DNA of 64,000 nucleotides from Lachnospiraceae bacterium (GCA_021628825.1 JAJXRY010000002.1:1370830-1434829); one strand, 5' to 3'; shown: positions 1-11,893, numbered from the stretch's first letter. Made by a program: numbers and translations. The notes: generated from the letters alone by a model not told the origin.

Positions 1-1452
1 GAACCGATAGAGCTGTTTGTTCTTGCTCCCTGCGAGAGCTGTCATGAGGAGGAAAAATTCCGTCAGGAAATAGCAGACCGTTTTGCCAAAGCGGGGATTG
101 AAAATCAGGATTATACCGTTTATCACGTCTATAAAGAAAGTGGTGCATCCCATTTTGAAAAAACGGTTGGAAAATATGGACTTGGGATCACACTGACGGA
201 TCTGCCAGTGGCGGTCGTTGATGGGGTGGCATATCAGGGAAGCTATCAGGAGATCAGCGAAGCTGTGGTGAACTACCTTGAGACCGGTATGGCAGAAGAG
301 GACAGGAAGACCGCATCCGGTTCCGGGGTAGAAACTGACGGAGACATGGAAAGTGAACAGGAAAAAGATACGGCATTTTACCGTGAGGTCAGTGAGATCG
401 GTGAAGAGGATACGACACTGGTTTTGTTTGTGACAGGAGCCTGCGAGAGCTGTCAGAAGGCAGATCAGTATTTGCAGGGAAGCCTGTCGGATAAAAGCTT
501 TCATCTGTTGATCTACAATATCCTGGATGAAGAAAATGCGGTTATACTTCGCAGACTTATGAAGATATATGGTGTACCGGAGAGCGGACAACAGGTTCCG
601 CTTCTTTTTTCCAGGAGCAGTTATCTGTCCGGAGCGGAGAAGATTGTGAACGGTACGGTTGGAATGCTGGAAAGCGGAGAAGCACAGGGATCCTGGAAGG
701 ACATAATAGAAGAGCTTGCCGGAGAGAAAGAAAGCGTTAAAATTTCAAAAGAGCCGGCTGGCGGTCACGGGATTTTTTTAATGGCTTAAACCCATGCGGG
801 ATTTCAATGCTGTTGATGGTTCTGTCCATACTTCTTATGTCGAAACGCAGCTTTTTACGGGGGAAGTTTCACTTATCTGGCAGGAAAATTTCTTACCTAT
901 CTGCTTTTGGGATTTACGATCGGAACACTTTTTGGCGTGATTGAGAATACCCTGTTCCGGACGGTACAGAAGGGACTTGAACTTTTCTTTGCAGTACTGG
1001 CTTTTATCTTTGGTGTGTTTTATCTGATCGATTTTATCCATGTCCTGAAAAAGGAGTATGGCAGGACAAGATTTCAGCTTCCAGAACGCTTCCGGAAGTG
1101 GAATCACAAAATGATTAACAGGCTTACGAAGATACCGGGGCAATTCTGGTATCCGGCCTTATTTCTTCTGGGAATTGTGATTTCCGCAGGAGAGTTCCTG
1201 TGCACGGGACAGGTTTACCTGGCCTCTCTTCTTTATATGGTGGAGCAAAATGCCGGATTTAACCCGGAATTGGCAGGAAACCTGGTAATCTATCTGATTG
1301 CAATGTGTGTGCCGATGGTTCTGCTGACGGTACTGGTATCCAAGGGGAAATCCGTGATGTCGGCGTCCCATCTGTCACTGAAGATCCTGCCGATGATCAA
1401 ACTGGTATACAGTATTTTTTTCTTTGTTTTGTTTTTTACCTTGCTTTTCTGA
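1..1452 (+). CDS. Thioredoxin-like / CcdA (DsbD)-type membrane redox protein, 5' end outside window
   Basis: Reading is open from the first base, so the start lies upstream. The N-terminal part carries two thioredoxin-like segments, each with a CESC redox motif (near codons 11-14 and 150-153). From about base 780 a membrane domain of roughly six hydrophobic helices follows. It holds two Cys typical of CcdA/DsbD transmembrane electron conduits: one in GLNPCG and one in EFLCTGQ. The family passes electrons from cytoplasmic thioredoxin across the membrane to extracellular redox partners. Frame breaks at a T7 run (773-779, T6 restores NGLNPCG) and a G5 run (859-863, G4 restores RGSFTYLAGK) split it. 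Both look like sequencing errors. The fusion of paired thioredoxin domains to the conduit is inferred from the frame-corrected reading. The exact substrate is unknown. Confidence 0.72.
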
Positions 1453-1468
1453 GAGAGAGGAGATTCCT

Positions 1469-3822
1469 ATGGAACACAATTATCATATGTATTATGACAA
1501 CCCTGCAAAAAGATGGGGGAATGCACTGCCGTTGGGAAACGGACGGCTGGGCGCAATGGTTTATGGAGAGACCGATATGGAGCGCATTACACTGAATGAT
1601 GACTCTTTATGGTATGGTCTTGCCATGGATCGCAATAATCCGGCATACCGGCAAAAACTACCGGAAATCCGCAGATTAATTCTGGATGGGAAAATGCATG
1701 AAGCGGAGGAACTGATTGCTCAATATATGGCAGGGGTGCCTTATTCGCAGCGTCCTTATACCTTCCTTGGGCAATTAAGCATGGCTTTGAATCAGAAGAT
1801 GCCGTTTGCCATGGGGGGAAGATCAGAGTCGCCGAAGCCGGAAAAGTATCGTATGGATCTGGATCTGATGACGGGGATTCTTGAGATAGATCATAAATTG
1901 GAAGGTGTTTCCTATCATAGAGAGATGTTCATCAGCAATCCGGCCGGCGTGCTTTGCATCCGACTTACATCCGATGCTTTTCAGGCAATCCGTCTGGAAT
2001 TGAAACTGGATCGTGTCGTTGTATCCGATGCGTATATTGAGGACGACCGCCGACCCGGCATGAAGACCAAAGGAGGCGGATGGCCGGGAACACGGGTGGA
2101 CTTTTCGAGAACCATTGATGATCATACGTTTTTTTAATGGCAGGCAATGATGCAGGAGTGCAGTTTGCGGCGGCATTCCGGGTAGAATGTGACGGAAAAC
2201 TTATGAATCCGGTATCCCAGCTCACAGCTGATGACTGCAGTGAAGTAATCATTTATCTGACAACTGCCACATCCAACCGTTATGCCGATCCCCGTACCGA
2301 GGTAATAAAGGTGCTGGATGCTGCACAGAAAAAAGGATATCAGAGCCTGAAGGAAGAGCATATCAGGGATTTTTCGGCACTTATGGAGAAATGCCAGCTG
2401 GATCTGGGGAAACCGGCGCAGGGAAACCTGGAGCAGCGGCTTTGTGCACTGCGGGATGGAAGGGAAGACCCGGCGCTGGCGGCACTGTATTTCCAGTTTG
2501 GCCGTTATCTGATTGTATCAGGAAGCAGACAGGATAGTGCACCGTTAAATCTCCAGGGAATCTGGAATGCTGAGTTTATGCCTATGTGGGATAGTAAATA
2601 TACCATCAATATCAATCTTCAGATGAATTACTGGCTGTCCTGGACAGGAAATCTGACAAGGCTTCACGAGCCGGTCCTGGATTTGCTTGAGACGATGCAT
2701 GAGCCGGGGAAAAAGACGGCGGAAGTAATGTACGGTATGAGAGGAATGGTTTGCCATCATAACACAGATTATTACGGCGACTGTGCACCGCAGGATGTCT
2801 ATATGGCATCTACACCATGGGTAATGGGCGGAGCGTGGATGGGAATGCATGTGTGGGAACACTATCTTTACACCGGTGACAAGGATATATTGGAGCGGAT
2901 GTATCCGGTTCTTAAGGATATAGCTCTGTTCTATGAAGATTTTTTAATAGAGGTCGATGGACAGCTTCTTACCTGTCCGGCAATCTCACCGGAGAACCGC
3001 TATTATCTTCCGGATGGTACCGATACGCCGCTGTGTGTAAGTCCGGCAATGGACAACCAGCTGCTGCGTGAATTTTTCGGAGCATGTATTGAAATCCAGA
3101 GAATTCTGGAAATTGATCGGGAATATGGAGAAACTTTAAAAGCAATGATAGCAAAACTTCCGAAGGATCAGATCGGTTCTGAGGGGCAGCTTATGGAATG
3201 GAAGCAGGATTATAAAGAGCAGTGCCCGGGAATGGGGCATGTGTCTCACCTGTATGCGGTTTATCCGGGCTGTTCCATTAACTGGAAAGACACGAAGGAA
3301 TTGATGGAGGCGGCAAAAATTTCATTAAAACGACGCAGGGATCATGGAGCAGGACAAAACGGCTGGCCTTTGGCATGGCAGATCTGTCTTGATGCTCGTT
3401 TCAAAGATGGAAGGAGTGCAGACCAATATATACGCCGGATGCTGACCGATTCCACTTCCAGCAGCTTATTAAATGCAGGCTATGTTTTCCAGATCGATGG
3501 AAATCTGGGCGCTGCTGCAGGAATAGCCGAATGTCTGCTGCAAAGCCATTTGGGATTGGATTTCCTTCCGGCACTGCCGGTATCCTGGAAGAAGGGAAGC
3601 TGCAGAGGGCTTCTTGCCAGGGGTGGGCATGAGGTTGATCTGTATTGGGAAAACAGCAGTCTGACCAGTGCCGTGATAAGACCGGGAAGTGACGGCATAA
3701 TTAACGTGGTCGGAAAGGAACTGTCCGTTATCTGCAAAGGTAAGGCAGTCAAAGTTACCGGAACAGAAACAGGATTTTCTTTTGAAGCTTCTGTAACAGA
3801 AGAATATGAACTGAAACCATAG
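1469..3822 (+). CDS. GH95 alpha-L-fucosidase, copy 1 (frame broken)
   Basis: A GH95 family alpha-1,2-L-fucosidase of about 785 residues, which removes terminal fucose from mucin O-glycans or milk oligosaccharides by an inverting mechanism. The N-terminal signature LPLGNGRLGAMVYG and the later NINLQMNYW segment, with the Asn pair that binds catalytic water in this family, are both present, as is the (alpha/alpha)6 region ending in FQIDGNLGAAAGIAE. There is no signal peptide, so the enzyme is probably cytoplasmic and acts on imported oligosaccharides. The start at 1469 follows AGAGAGGAG. A T7 run at 2129-2135 shifts the frame; T8 joins both halves (HTFFLMAGND). Copy 2 follows 32 bp downstream. 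Confidence 0.88.
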
Positions 3823-3854
3823 AGAGACAGGAAGGGAATGGGAGGAAAACAAGG

Positions 3855-6178
3855 ATGAGCAGATTGTGGTATCGGCAGCCAGCCGGGTTCTGGGAGTGGG
3901 AGGAAGCACTTCCGGTTGGAAACGGACGGCTGGGAGGAATGGTATACGGCAGAACGGATTATGAGAGAATACAGTTAAATGAGGAAAGCATATGGTATGG
4001 AAAGCCGCTGGACCGGAATAATCCGGATGCTTTAGGAAATCTTGAAAAAATCAGGGAACTGATATTTGGCGGAGAGATTGAACAGGCGGAAAAACTGATG
4101 CTGACGGCACTTTCCGGATGTCCCAGTACACAGCGGACATATCAGACACTGGGAGATTTATATCTGATATCGGATCTGGATACAGAGCAGGAATGTAAGG
4201 AGTTTGTCCGCGAACTGGACCTGGAGAAAGCCATATGCAGAGTTTCCTTTTTACAGGGAGATGTGCGCTATGAACGGGAAGTGTTTGTCTCGAAACCGGA
4301 AGATTGTATGGTGATCCGGTTTGCAGCAGATGCAGCTGGCATGATCAGTCTGCGGGCGAGATTGGAGAGAGACCGGTTCCTGGATGGAGTCGGGAGACTT
4401 TCCCAGGATACAGTCTTTCTGTACGGGGGTCTGGGAGAAGGCGGCACACACTTTACAACAGTTTTAAAAGCGGTTGCAAAGGGTGGAAGAGTATTCGTGA
4501 CAGGAGAACATCTTTGCGTGGAGGGAGCAGATGAGGTTATACTGTATCTGACAGCCTGCACGGATTTTCAGGATATCAGGAATGGAACAGCTACGCATGG
4601 TTCCGGAGAGCAGATTTGTGAGAATCTGGCTAAAAAAGCAGAAGCAATTCTGCTTGAGGCGTGTGCGAAGGACTATGAGGAAGTAAAGAAAAGACATATT
4701 GCAGATTATCAGGCTCTTTATCACAGAGTATCCCTGCAGCTTGGAGGAGAGGAAAAGGATGCGGTTCCGACAGATGAAAGATTGAAGGGATCAGTCGGCG
4801 GGGATACCGGACTGTCAAAGTTACTGTTTGATTATGGAAGATATCTGCTGATTGCAAGCAGCAGGAAAGGAGGTCTTCCTGCCAATCTGCAGGGAATCTG
4901 GAACAAGGAATATCTCCCACCATGGGACTCGAAATACACAGTGAATATTAATGCAGAGATGAATTACTGGCCGGCGGAGGTATGTGGGCTGTCCGAGTGT
5001 CATGAAGCCCTGCTTGATTTCATCCCGACTCTTGTAAAGAACGGCAGGGAGACTGCCAGAAAAATGTATGGCTGCAGGGGATGGACGATGCATCATAACA
5101 CAGATGCCTTCGGTGATACCGCTCCGCAGGATATCTGTATTTCGTCTACTTACTGGATGATGGGACCTGCATGGCTGTGTACACATTTCTGGACCCATTA
5201 TGAATATACCGGTGACCGTGAGTTCCTGAAAAAGATTTTCCCTGTCATGCTGGAGGCAGCATTGTTTTATCTGGACTTTCTGGTTGAAAAAGACGGAGTT
5301 CTGGTGATGTGCCCGTCTGTATCTCCCGAAAATATCTATCGATTGCCGAACGGACAGAAGGGTGCGGTCAGTTATGGGGTGACAATGGATAACCAGATTC
5401 TTAGGGATCTGTTCAGCCAGTGTATAAAAGCAGGAGAGATTCTGGAAGGAACTGATTTTTTTCCGCACATCTGAAGGAAATGGGAGTTATGGAAAATTGC
5501 GGGGAATTCATCGACAAGATCGTGGATGCCTGTGGGAAGTTATCCCCGACACAGATTGGAAGTGATGGGAGAATTAAGGAATGGATGGAAGAGTATGAGG
5601 AATGTGAGCCGGGACACAGACATATCTCTCATCTGTACGGATTATATCCGTCCCGTCAGATATCTGTGGATAAAACCCCGGAGCTTGCCGAGGCAGCAAA
5701 AAAGACTCTGGAGATGCGGCTTCGCTTAGGTGGCGGACACACAGGATGGAGCAGGGCATGGATTATTAATTTCTATGCAAGACTGCACGATGGAGAGGCT
5801 GCTTATCGTAATATAGAATTAATGCTGGAACAATCAACATATTCTAATTTGTTTGACCGGCACCCGCCATTTCAGATTGACGGGAACTTTGGCGTGGTAT
5901 CCGGTATTGTAGAGATGCTTCTGCAGTCGGACGAGGAATCGGTCAGATTACTGCCAGCTCTGCCCGGGGCATGGAAGGATGGAAGCGTAAAAGGTCTGAG
6001 AATTGCAGGGGGCGGAAGCGTTTCCATGGAATGGAAAGACGGACATCTTGACCGCTGTGTGATCGAGGCAGAGAATCCGACGAAACGGGTGATCCGCTAT
6101 GGTGACATCGCTGACGAAATTATGCTCGCATCAGGGAAAACGGAATGGAATCCTGTTTTTATGCTGATTTCTTGCTGA
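3855..6178 (+). CDS. GH95 alpha-L-fucosidase, copy 2 (frame broken)
   Basis: Second GH95 family protein, about 774 residues, in tandem with the first and clearly diverged from it. It has the same hallmarks: LPVGNGRLGGMVYGR near the N-terminus, VNINAEMNYW at mid-length, and HPPFQIDGNFG toward the C-terminus. It lacks a signal peptide, again pointing to cytoplasmic hydrolysis of imported fucosylated oligosaccharides. The start is preceded by GGGAGG. The frame breaks at a T7 run (5456-5462); T8 restores TDFFSAHLKEMGV. Two divergent copies suggest different linkage or aglycone preferences, but the sequence alone cannot show which. Bases after 6178 belong to a different gene remnant, not to this protein. 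Confidence 0.88.
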
Positions 6179-6179
6179 T

Positions 6180-6576
6180 AAGAATGGCTGACCATTAAAA
6201 AGGCGCCACAGCGTGTGGCACCCGGCTGTGAATACAGTGCAGGAACCGGATTTGAGGGACATGAGTTCTTTGAAGCTCCCTCCATACGGAGCCGGGATAT
6301 ATCGCCAATTTTACGGAATCAGCTACAGCGGGCTTTAAATACTTCCTGTGTGAGGATATCCGTGAGATCAGTATTTGGGTAAGAGGCTATGGAAATGGCT
6401 TCTTTGAGGTGAAAACGTCATGGAACGGAGAGGTACTTGCAAAGCTGCCGGTACAGAATACGAATGTCTGGGAAAAATATACGGCACCGGTTTCCATACC
6501 GGATGGCGTACAGGCAATTTACCTGACTTACCGGGGAGATGGAGCACCGAGTCTGCGTTCCTTTGAACTGGCATAG
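6180..6576 (+). pseudogene. GH43-like glycosidase remnant with ends fused across an internal deletion
   Basis: Immediately after the GH95 stop the sequence encodes a fragment beginning EWLTIKKAPQRVAPG and running through GTGFEGHEFFEAPSIR. This is a block I recognise from GH43-like beta-xylosidase/arabinofuranosidase proteins. After a frame change it continues with a beta-sandwich-like tail (IREISIWVRGYG through YLTYRGDGAPSLRSFELA) and a stop at 6576. The N-terminal propeller blade(s) and roughly 200 or more middle residues are missing, so this is not a functional gene. The loss could be genuine decay or an assembly collapse. The GH43-like assignment rests on motif memory only. Confidence 0.6.
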
Positions 6577-6598
6577 GACGGTGAATGATTACCCATAA

Positions 6599-7457
6599 CT
6601 ATGACAGGTGCTTCCGGAATTCCCGGGGACTTGTGTTGTAGAATCTCCGGAAAGAGGAAGAAAAGTGTTCAATAGAGGAGTATCCCAGGTTTTCTGCAAT
6701 GTCTGTGATACTTAAGGATTGGTCGGAGAGCAGAATGGCGGCAACGGACATTCTGGCTTCGGCCTTTTTTTGTTGGAAGGATTTCCCATAGTGTTCCATC
6801 AGAAGACGCTGCGTCTGTCTTGCGCTTAAGTTCAGTCTCTGGGACAATCCCTCTAAGGACAGGGTCTGGTATTCATAGAGAAAATATTCGTCAATAATAA
6901 CAGATTTGGAGTCAGCCATGCTGTTGTGCGAAAGAAACAGATTGGAAACAGGGTGATCTTCATAATTACGGACAGTGTAAATCAGCAGCTGGGATAAAAG
7001 AATCCGGATCAGATCCTGTTGTCCTGTATAGGAGTGCCCCAGTTCATAAAAAAGCTGTTTCATCAGGGCATCTATTCCCTGGGTATCCTTGCCGATCCAG
7101 AAGGGAGCAGAGGTAAAAGCGCTGATGACAGGTGTGTTCTTTGTTCCGGCAGACTGGCTTCGTATTTTTAAATAAACACAATATTCCTGCATGGGATCTG
7201 ACTGAAGCGGTGTCTGAGCATGTTCAATGTGGGGACCGGTGACAAAAAGAGTATTGGGCGATATGTCATAATACTGCCCATTTGCGACCAGCTTCCCATA
7301 ACCGGCCGGAATATAATGGATTTCGTAACAGTGATTCCCATGGCTATGGGTGGGAATCGTCCTGGTAAAAAAAGCTCAAATACAATATTCAACGCGTGGA
7401 TCTTTACATTTTCAACTGAAAAAAATGGATATCAATATCATGATATGAGGTTTTCAT
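6599..7457 (-). CDS. AraC-family transcriptional regulator (frame broken)
   Basis: Divergent regulator of about 285 residues. The frame-corrected N-terminal part is a cupin-like sensor domain (PHSHGNHCYEIHYIPAGYG, then VTGPHIEHAQTPLQ). The C-terminal part holds the two helix-turn-helix motifs of the AraC family, including ITDIAENLGYSS and the family ending NTSPREFRKHLS. The start at 7457 opens the reading MKTSYHDIDIHFF. Frame errors lie near a T7 run close to the start and around a C3 run in the cupin. Its position beside fucosidases and fucose enzymes makes a sugar-responsive activator of the locus likely, with fucose or a fucosylated glycan as the probable signal. That role is inferred. Confidence 0.8.
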
Positions 7458-7784
7458 AGAATTACACCTTCTTATATTTTAGCCAGTCTGCATCGTCCGG
7501 CAGCTTATGGATGATGTGGCTGAGCGATTACCGTCTGAAGCTCAAAGCACCTGATCCTGATTACAGGGAAGCACTGATATTATAGCATGAAAGTTATAAT
7601 AATACGACATATTTTTGTGTGAAAAAAACGGCAGATATGACACTAATAATTTTATGTGAGGAGCTTATAATTACAGTATAAAAATACTTTATTTGAAACA
7701 GCGCGCAGATATCAGAAAGTATCAGATCCGTAACAGAGGGAACAAAAGTGACATACATGTTAAATGAAGAAAGAAGGTATGATT
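7458..7784. promoter_or_regulatory. Divergent intergenic region of the fucose locus
   Basis: About 330 bp between the AraC gene and the alcohol dehydrogenase. Bases 7480-7585 read open on the plus strand with a plausible protein tail (LSDYRLKLKAPDPDYREA, stop at 7583-7585) that I cannot assign; it may be the 3' end of another deleted gene. The rest is AT-rich and is where promoters for both directions should lie, but no -35/-10 pair stands out. Confidence 0.35.
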
Positions 7785-8865
7785 ATGGCAGTGAAAATGT
7801 TGATGAAGGGAGCTGTTCTTCCGGGAAACAGCACCGTAGAATTAAAGGATTTTGAAATTCCGGTACCGGGACATGGACAGGTTTTGATTCAGACAAAAGC
7901 AACCACCATCTGTGGCAGCGATATCCGGTGTATTTACAGGGAACATACAGGAAAAGGACCGGAAGGCTATATTCCCGGTATGGTTGCCGGACATGAGCCC
8001 TGCGGTATTATTGTAGAAGAAGGAGAAGGCTTGAAACGCTTCAAAAAGGGTGACCGTGTCATTGTATATCATATATCAGGCTGCGGTGTCTGCAATGACT
8101 GCAGAAGAGGATATTACATTTCCTGTAAGAGCAGATTCCGTCAGGCCTATGGCTGGCAGCGTAATGGCGGAATGGCACCCTATATTCTTGCTGAGGAAAA
8201 AGACCTCATAGCATTGCCGGATGAGCTGACCTATAAGGATGGGGCACAGGTGGCCTGCGGATTTGGTACCGTATACGAAGCAATCGAAAAAATCGGTATC
8301 TGTGGAAACGATGCAGTTTTAGTCACAGGTCTTGGACCGGTAGGACTGGCAGCTTTGATGCTTGCCAAGGCATTGGGAGCCAATAAGCTGATCGGTGTTG
8401 AAATGAACGATTACCGGATTGATCTTGCAAAGAAGCTGGGACTTGCCGATTATGTGTTTAAACCGGGAGAGGATACATTGGAAAAGATTCTGGAGGTTAC
8501 GGATGGCAAGGGCGTTGAAAGAGCCATTGATGCTTCTGCAAACGATGCAGGAAGACAGCTTGCTATACGTGCGACCAGAGAATGGGGTAAAAATCGCATT
8601 CGTAGGAGAAGGCGGAACCTGCACCTTCAATCCAAGTCCGGATATCATCCATGGACAAAAGACGATCTATGGATCCTGGGTAACTTCGCTTTGGAGAATG
8701 GAAGAACTTGTGGAGAGACTGGTCCGGTGGAACATTCATCCGGAGGATCTGATCACCCATGAATTCCCGATTGAACAGGCAGACGAAGCATACCGGCTTA
8801 TGGCTGGAGGACAGTGTGGCAAGGTTGCAGTCGTATTTCAGGATTCATGTGGAGGAAAAGAATGA
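7785..8865 (+). CDS. Zinc-dependent alcohol dehydrogenase of the fucose locus (frame broken)
   Basis: Medium-chain dehydrogenase/reductase, about 360 residues. Visible features are the catalytic zinc site (TTICGSDIR and GHEPCG), the four-Cys structural zinc lobe (CGVCNDCRRGYYISC), and the Rossmann glycine motif VTGLGPVGLAA. The C-terminal half contains FVGEGGT and GSWVTSLWRMEEL. The start at 7785 is preferred because GAAGG lies 7 bp upstream; ATG at 7764 and 7779 are weaker. An A5 run near 8588-8592 shifts the frame, and A4 gives REWGKIAFVGEGG. It overlaps the next gene by the ATGA tetranucleotide. In this context it may oxidise or reduce fucose or a fucose-derived polyol, but the substrate is inferred from neighbours only. 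Confidence 0.85.
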
Positions 8866-9877
8866 TTGATGTGATGGAACAAAGCAAAAATTCCGACCAG
8901 GGAATTATACAGTGGTGAAAAAATTCCCTGTGTGGGACTGGGAACCTTCGGTTCAGACAAATACGGTGCAGATGCGGTCTCAGAAGCAGTGTATGGTGCG
9001 GTGAAATACGGCTACCGGCTGATTGACTGTGCTTCTGTATATCAGAATGAGGATAAGATCGGACAGGTGCTCCACAGGCTTTTTGAAGAAAAAGTGGTAC
9101 AGAGACAGGATTTATTCATTACCTCCAAGGTCTGGAATGATATGCACGGGCAGGGACAGGTTATGGAATCCTGCCATAAGAGTCTGAAGGATCTGGGACT
9201 TGAAACAATAGACCTGTATTTTGTACACTGGCCATTCCCGAACTATCATGCTCCGGGATGCAGCAAAGATGCGAGAAATCCGGATTCCAGACCGTTTTCA
9301 CTTGAGGAGTTTATGTCTGTATGGAGACAGTGTGAGGAACTGGTGGATCAGGGACTTGTCCGCTACATCGGAATGAGCAATATGACGATTCCGAAGTTAG
9401 AAAAAGGTGCTTCCACTCTGCAGGATACAGCCGGCAGCGCTTGAGATGGAGCTGCATCCTTCCTTCCAGCAGCCGGAGCTGTTTGATTATGCACGTAAGC
9501 ATCATATTCTTCCCATTGGATACTGTCCGATCGGCTCACCGTCCAGACCGGAAAGAGACAGAACATCAGAGGATGTGGCAGACATGGAGCTCCCTGCAGT
9601 GGTAAAAGCGGCTAAAGCACATAAGGTGCACCCTGCTGTGATCTGTCTGAAATGGGCAGTCCAGCGCGGGCAGGTACCGATTCCTTTTTCTGTGAAGGAG
9701 AGCCAGTACATTTCCAACCTGAAATGTACCACCTGTGATCCGCTGACAGACGAAGAGATGGAGGAAATCCGGCAGGAAGACCGGAACTGCCGTCTGGTGA
9801 AGGGACAGGTATTTTTGTGGAAAGGTGCCAAAGGCTGGGAAGATCTCTGGGACGAAAACGGAGTGATTACGACGTAA
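8862..9877 (+). CDS. Aldo/keto reductase (frame broken)
   Basis: NAD(P)H-dependent aldo/keto reductase of about 335 residues. It shows the family tetrad: Asp and Tyr in RLIDCASVYQNED, Lys in FITSKVWND and His in YFVHWPFPN. GMSNMTIPKLEK and PIPFSVKESQYISN match the cofactor-binding C-terminal region. The start overlaps the dehydrogenase stop (ATGA), indicating translational coupling. An A5 run near 8888 and a frame change near 9405 disrupt the reading. With the neighbouring dehydrogenase it could form an oxidoreductive sugar pair acting on L-fucose or its lactone/aldehyde products. This is inference from context; AKRs are promiscuous. Confidence 0.82.
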
Positions 9878-9901
9878 TACGAATTAAGAAGAGAGGTTTA
9901 T

Positions 9902-10341
9902 ATGTTAAAAAGGAATTCCTAAAATTTTATCACCGGAGTTATTAAAGGTTTTATGCGAAATGGGGCATAGTGACAGACTGGTTATTGCGGATGGAAATTT
10001 CCCGGCCGAATCCATGGGAAAAGATGCAATTGTCATCCGGATGGACGGTCATGGAACCAGTGAAATCCTTGAGGCAGTTCTGCAGCTGTTCCCGCTGGAT
10101 ACCTATGTAGAGCATCCGGTGAATCTCATGCAGGTTATGCCCGGAGATGCGGTAGAGACACCGATCTGGGAGGAATACAGCAGAATCGTCCGGCAGAAGG
10201 ATGAACGCGGTGATGCAGTCATTGGGCAGATTGAACGCTTTGCATTTTTATGAAGAGGCGAAGAAGGCATATGCGATCATTGCGACAGGCGAGGGTGCTT
10301 TGTACGCCAATATCATGTTACAAAAGGGTGTTGTGGTTTGA
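9902..10341 (+). CDS. fucU: L-fucose mutarotase FucU (frame broken)
   Basis: RbsD/FucU family mutarotase, about 145 residues, interconverting alpha and beta anomers of L-fucose. The frame-corrected protein begins MLKGIPKILSPELLKVLCEM and carries MGHSDRLVIADGNFPAES, with the family His/Asp pair, and ends with the conserved ATGEGALYANIMLQKG region. Two A/T homopolymer runs read one base too long (9907-9911 and 10242-10246) break the frame. Anomer interconversion would connect the products of inverting (GH95) and retaining (GH29) fucosidases to downstream catabolism, so its place between the oxidoreductases and the GH29 gene fits. Confidence 0.87.
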
Positions 10342-10368
10342 TGTTCTGAAGATGAAAGAGGTAGATAT

Positions 10369-11848
10369 ATGTATCAATTAGAAAAAAATATCTTGAAATC
10401 ATTGATGATGTATTGGAGAAGGGCCCATATAAGCCAACGTGGGAATCGTTATCTGCTTATGAACCGCCAACGTGGTATCGCAATGCCAAGTTTGGTATTT
10501 TTATTCACTGGGGGATCTATAGTGTTCCGGCATTCTCAAGTGAATGGTATTCCAGAAATATGTATATCCAAGGTTCTCCGGAGTATGAGCATCATATAAA
10601 GACGTACGGTGAACATAAGAATTTCGGTTATAAGGATTTCATTCCCATGTTTAAGGCAGAAAAATTCAATCCGGATGAATGGGCAGAGCTGTTTAAAGAA
10701 GCAGGAGCTAATTATGTAGTTCCGGTGGCAGAGCATCACGATGGTTTTTCAGATGTACCGGAGTGAAATCTCTCATTGGAATGCATATGAAATGGGACCA
10801 GGACGGGATGTGCTTGGCGAATTGAAGAATGCATGTCAGAAAAAGGGAATGCAGATTGGAGCTTCTTCCCATCGGATTGAACATTGGTTCTTTATGGGGC
10901 ATGGAAAAGAATTTGAAAGTGATATAAAGGATCCCATGCAGAGGGGAGATTTTTACTGGCCGGCTATGCCTGAACCGGAAGATCTTCATGATATTTTCAG
11001 TAAGCCAGAGCCCACAGAAGAATTTCTTCAGGACTGGCTGGTACGTACCTGTGAAATCATTGACCGGTATCATCCGAAAATCCTGTATTTTGACTGGTGG
11101 ATCCAGCACAGTGCCTGCAAGCCTTATTTGAAAAAGCTGGCAGCATATTATTATAACCGGGCACAGGAATGGGGAGAGCAGGTGGTTATTAATTATAAAC
11201 ATGATGCTTTCCAGTTTGGAACAGCGGTACCGGATGTGGAAAGAGGACAGTTTGCAGATGTGAAGCCTTATTTCTGGCAGACGGATACAGCAATTGCATT
11301 AAACTCCTGGTGCTATACAGAAAATAACCAGTTCCGTCCGGCAGCAGATATTCTGTGTGATTTTGTGGATATTGTCAGTAAGAACGGGTGTCTGCTGCTT
11401 AATGTAGGACCCAAAGCAGATGGAACGATTTCCCGGGAAGACCGTGAAATCTTACTAAAGATTGGGGATTGGATGAAAGTAAACGGTGAGGCCATCTATG
11501 AAACCAAAGTATGGAGAAAATATGGGGAGGGTCCCACAAAGATTGTAGAGGGACAGTTCTCAGACGGAATCAAAAAGAATTTTACCTCTGAGGATTTCCG
11601 GTTTACGACATCCGGGGGAAAGCTTTATGCGATTGCCTTAAAGTGCAGTAGCAATGGAGAGTATTGCATCCGTTCTTTGGGTGAACAGGATGCTTCGAAG
11701 CAGGCTAATTTTTCATGGTATTATAAAAGGTGTGGAAACACTGGGAGCAACGGAAAAGACAGAGTGGAGAAGAGACGGGCAGGGACTGCATATTAAGAGC
11801 GGGCTTGTAAGTGATAGTCCGGTTGTATTTAGAATTGATGTTGACTAA
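10369..11848 (+). CDS. GH29 alpha-L-fucosidase (frame broken)
   Basis: Retaining alpha-L-fucosidase of family GH29, about 490 residues, without signal peptide. N-terminal features are TWYRNAKFGIFIHWGIYSVP and VPVAEHHDGFQMYRS, both family hallmarks around the substrate pocket. The catalytic nucleophile Asp is in KILYFDWW. The segment LLNVGPKADGTI closes the barrel, and a beta-sandwich tail follows. Breaks occur at A7 (10382-10388, A8 expected), T5 near 10746 and T5 near 11709. The start at 10369 follows GAAAGAGGTAG. It would complement the two GH95 enzymes by hydrolysing alpha-1,3/1,4 or other fucosyl linkages; linkage specificity cannot be told from sequence here. Confidence 0.9.
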
Positions 11849-11893
11849 TGAATCCGACAGCCATGAGTCATGGTGATATTTTCTACTCAGGAA

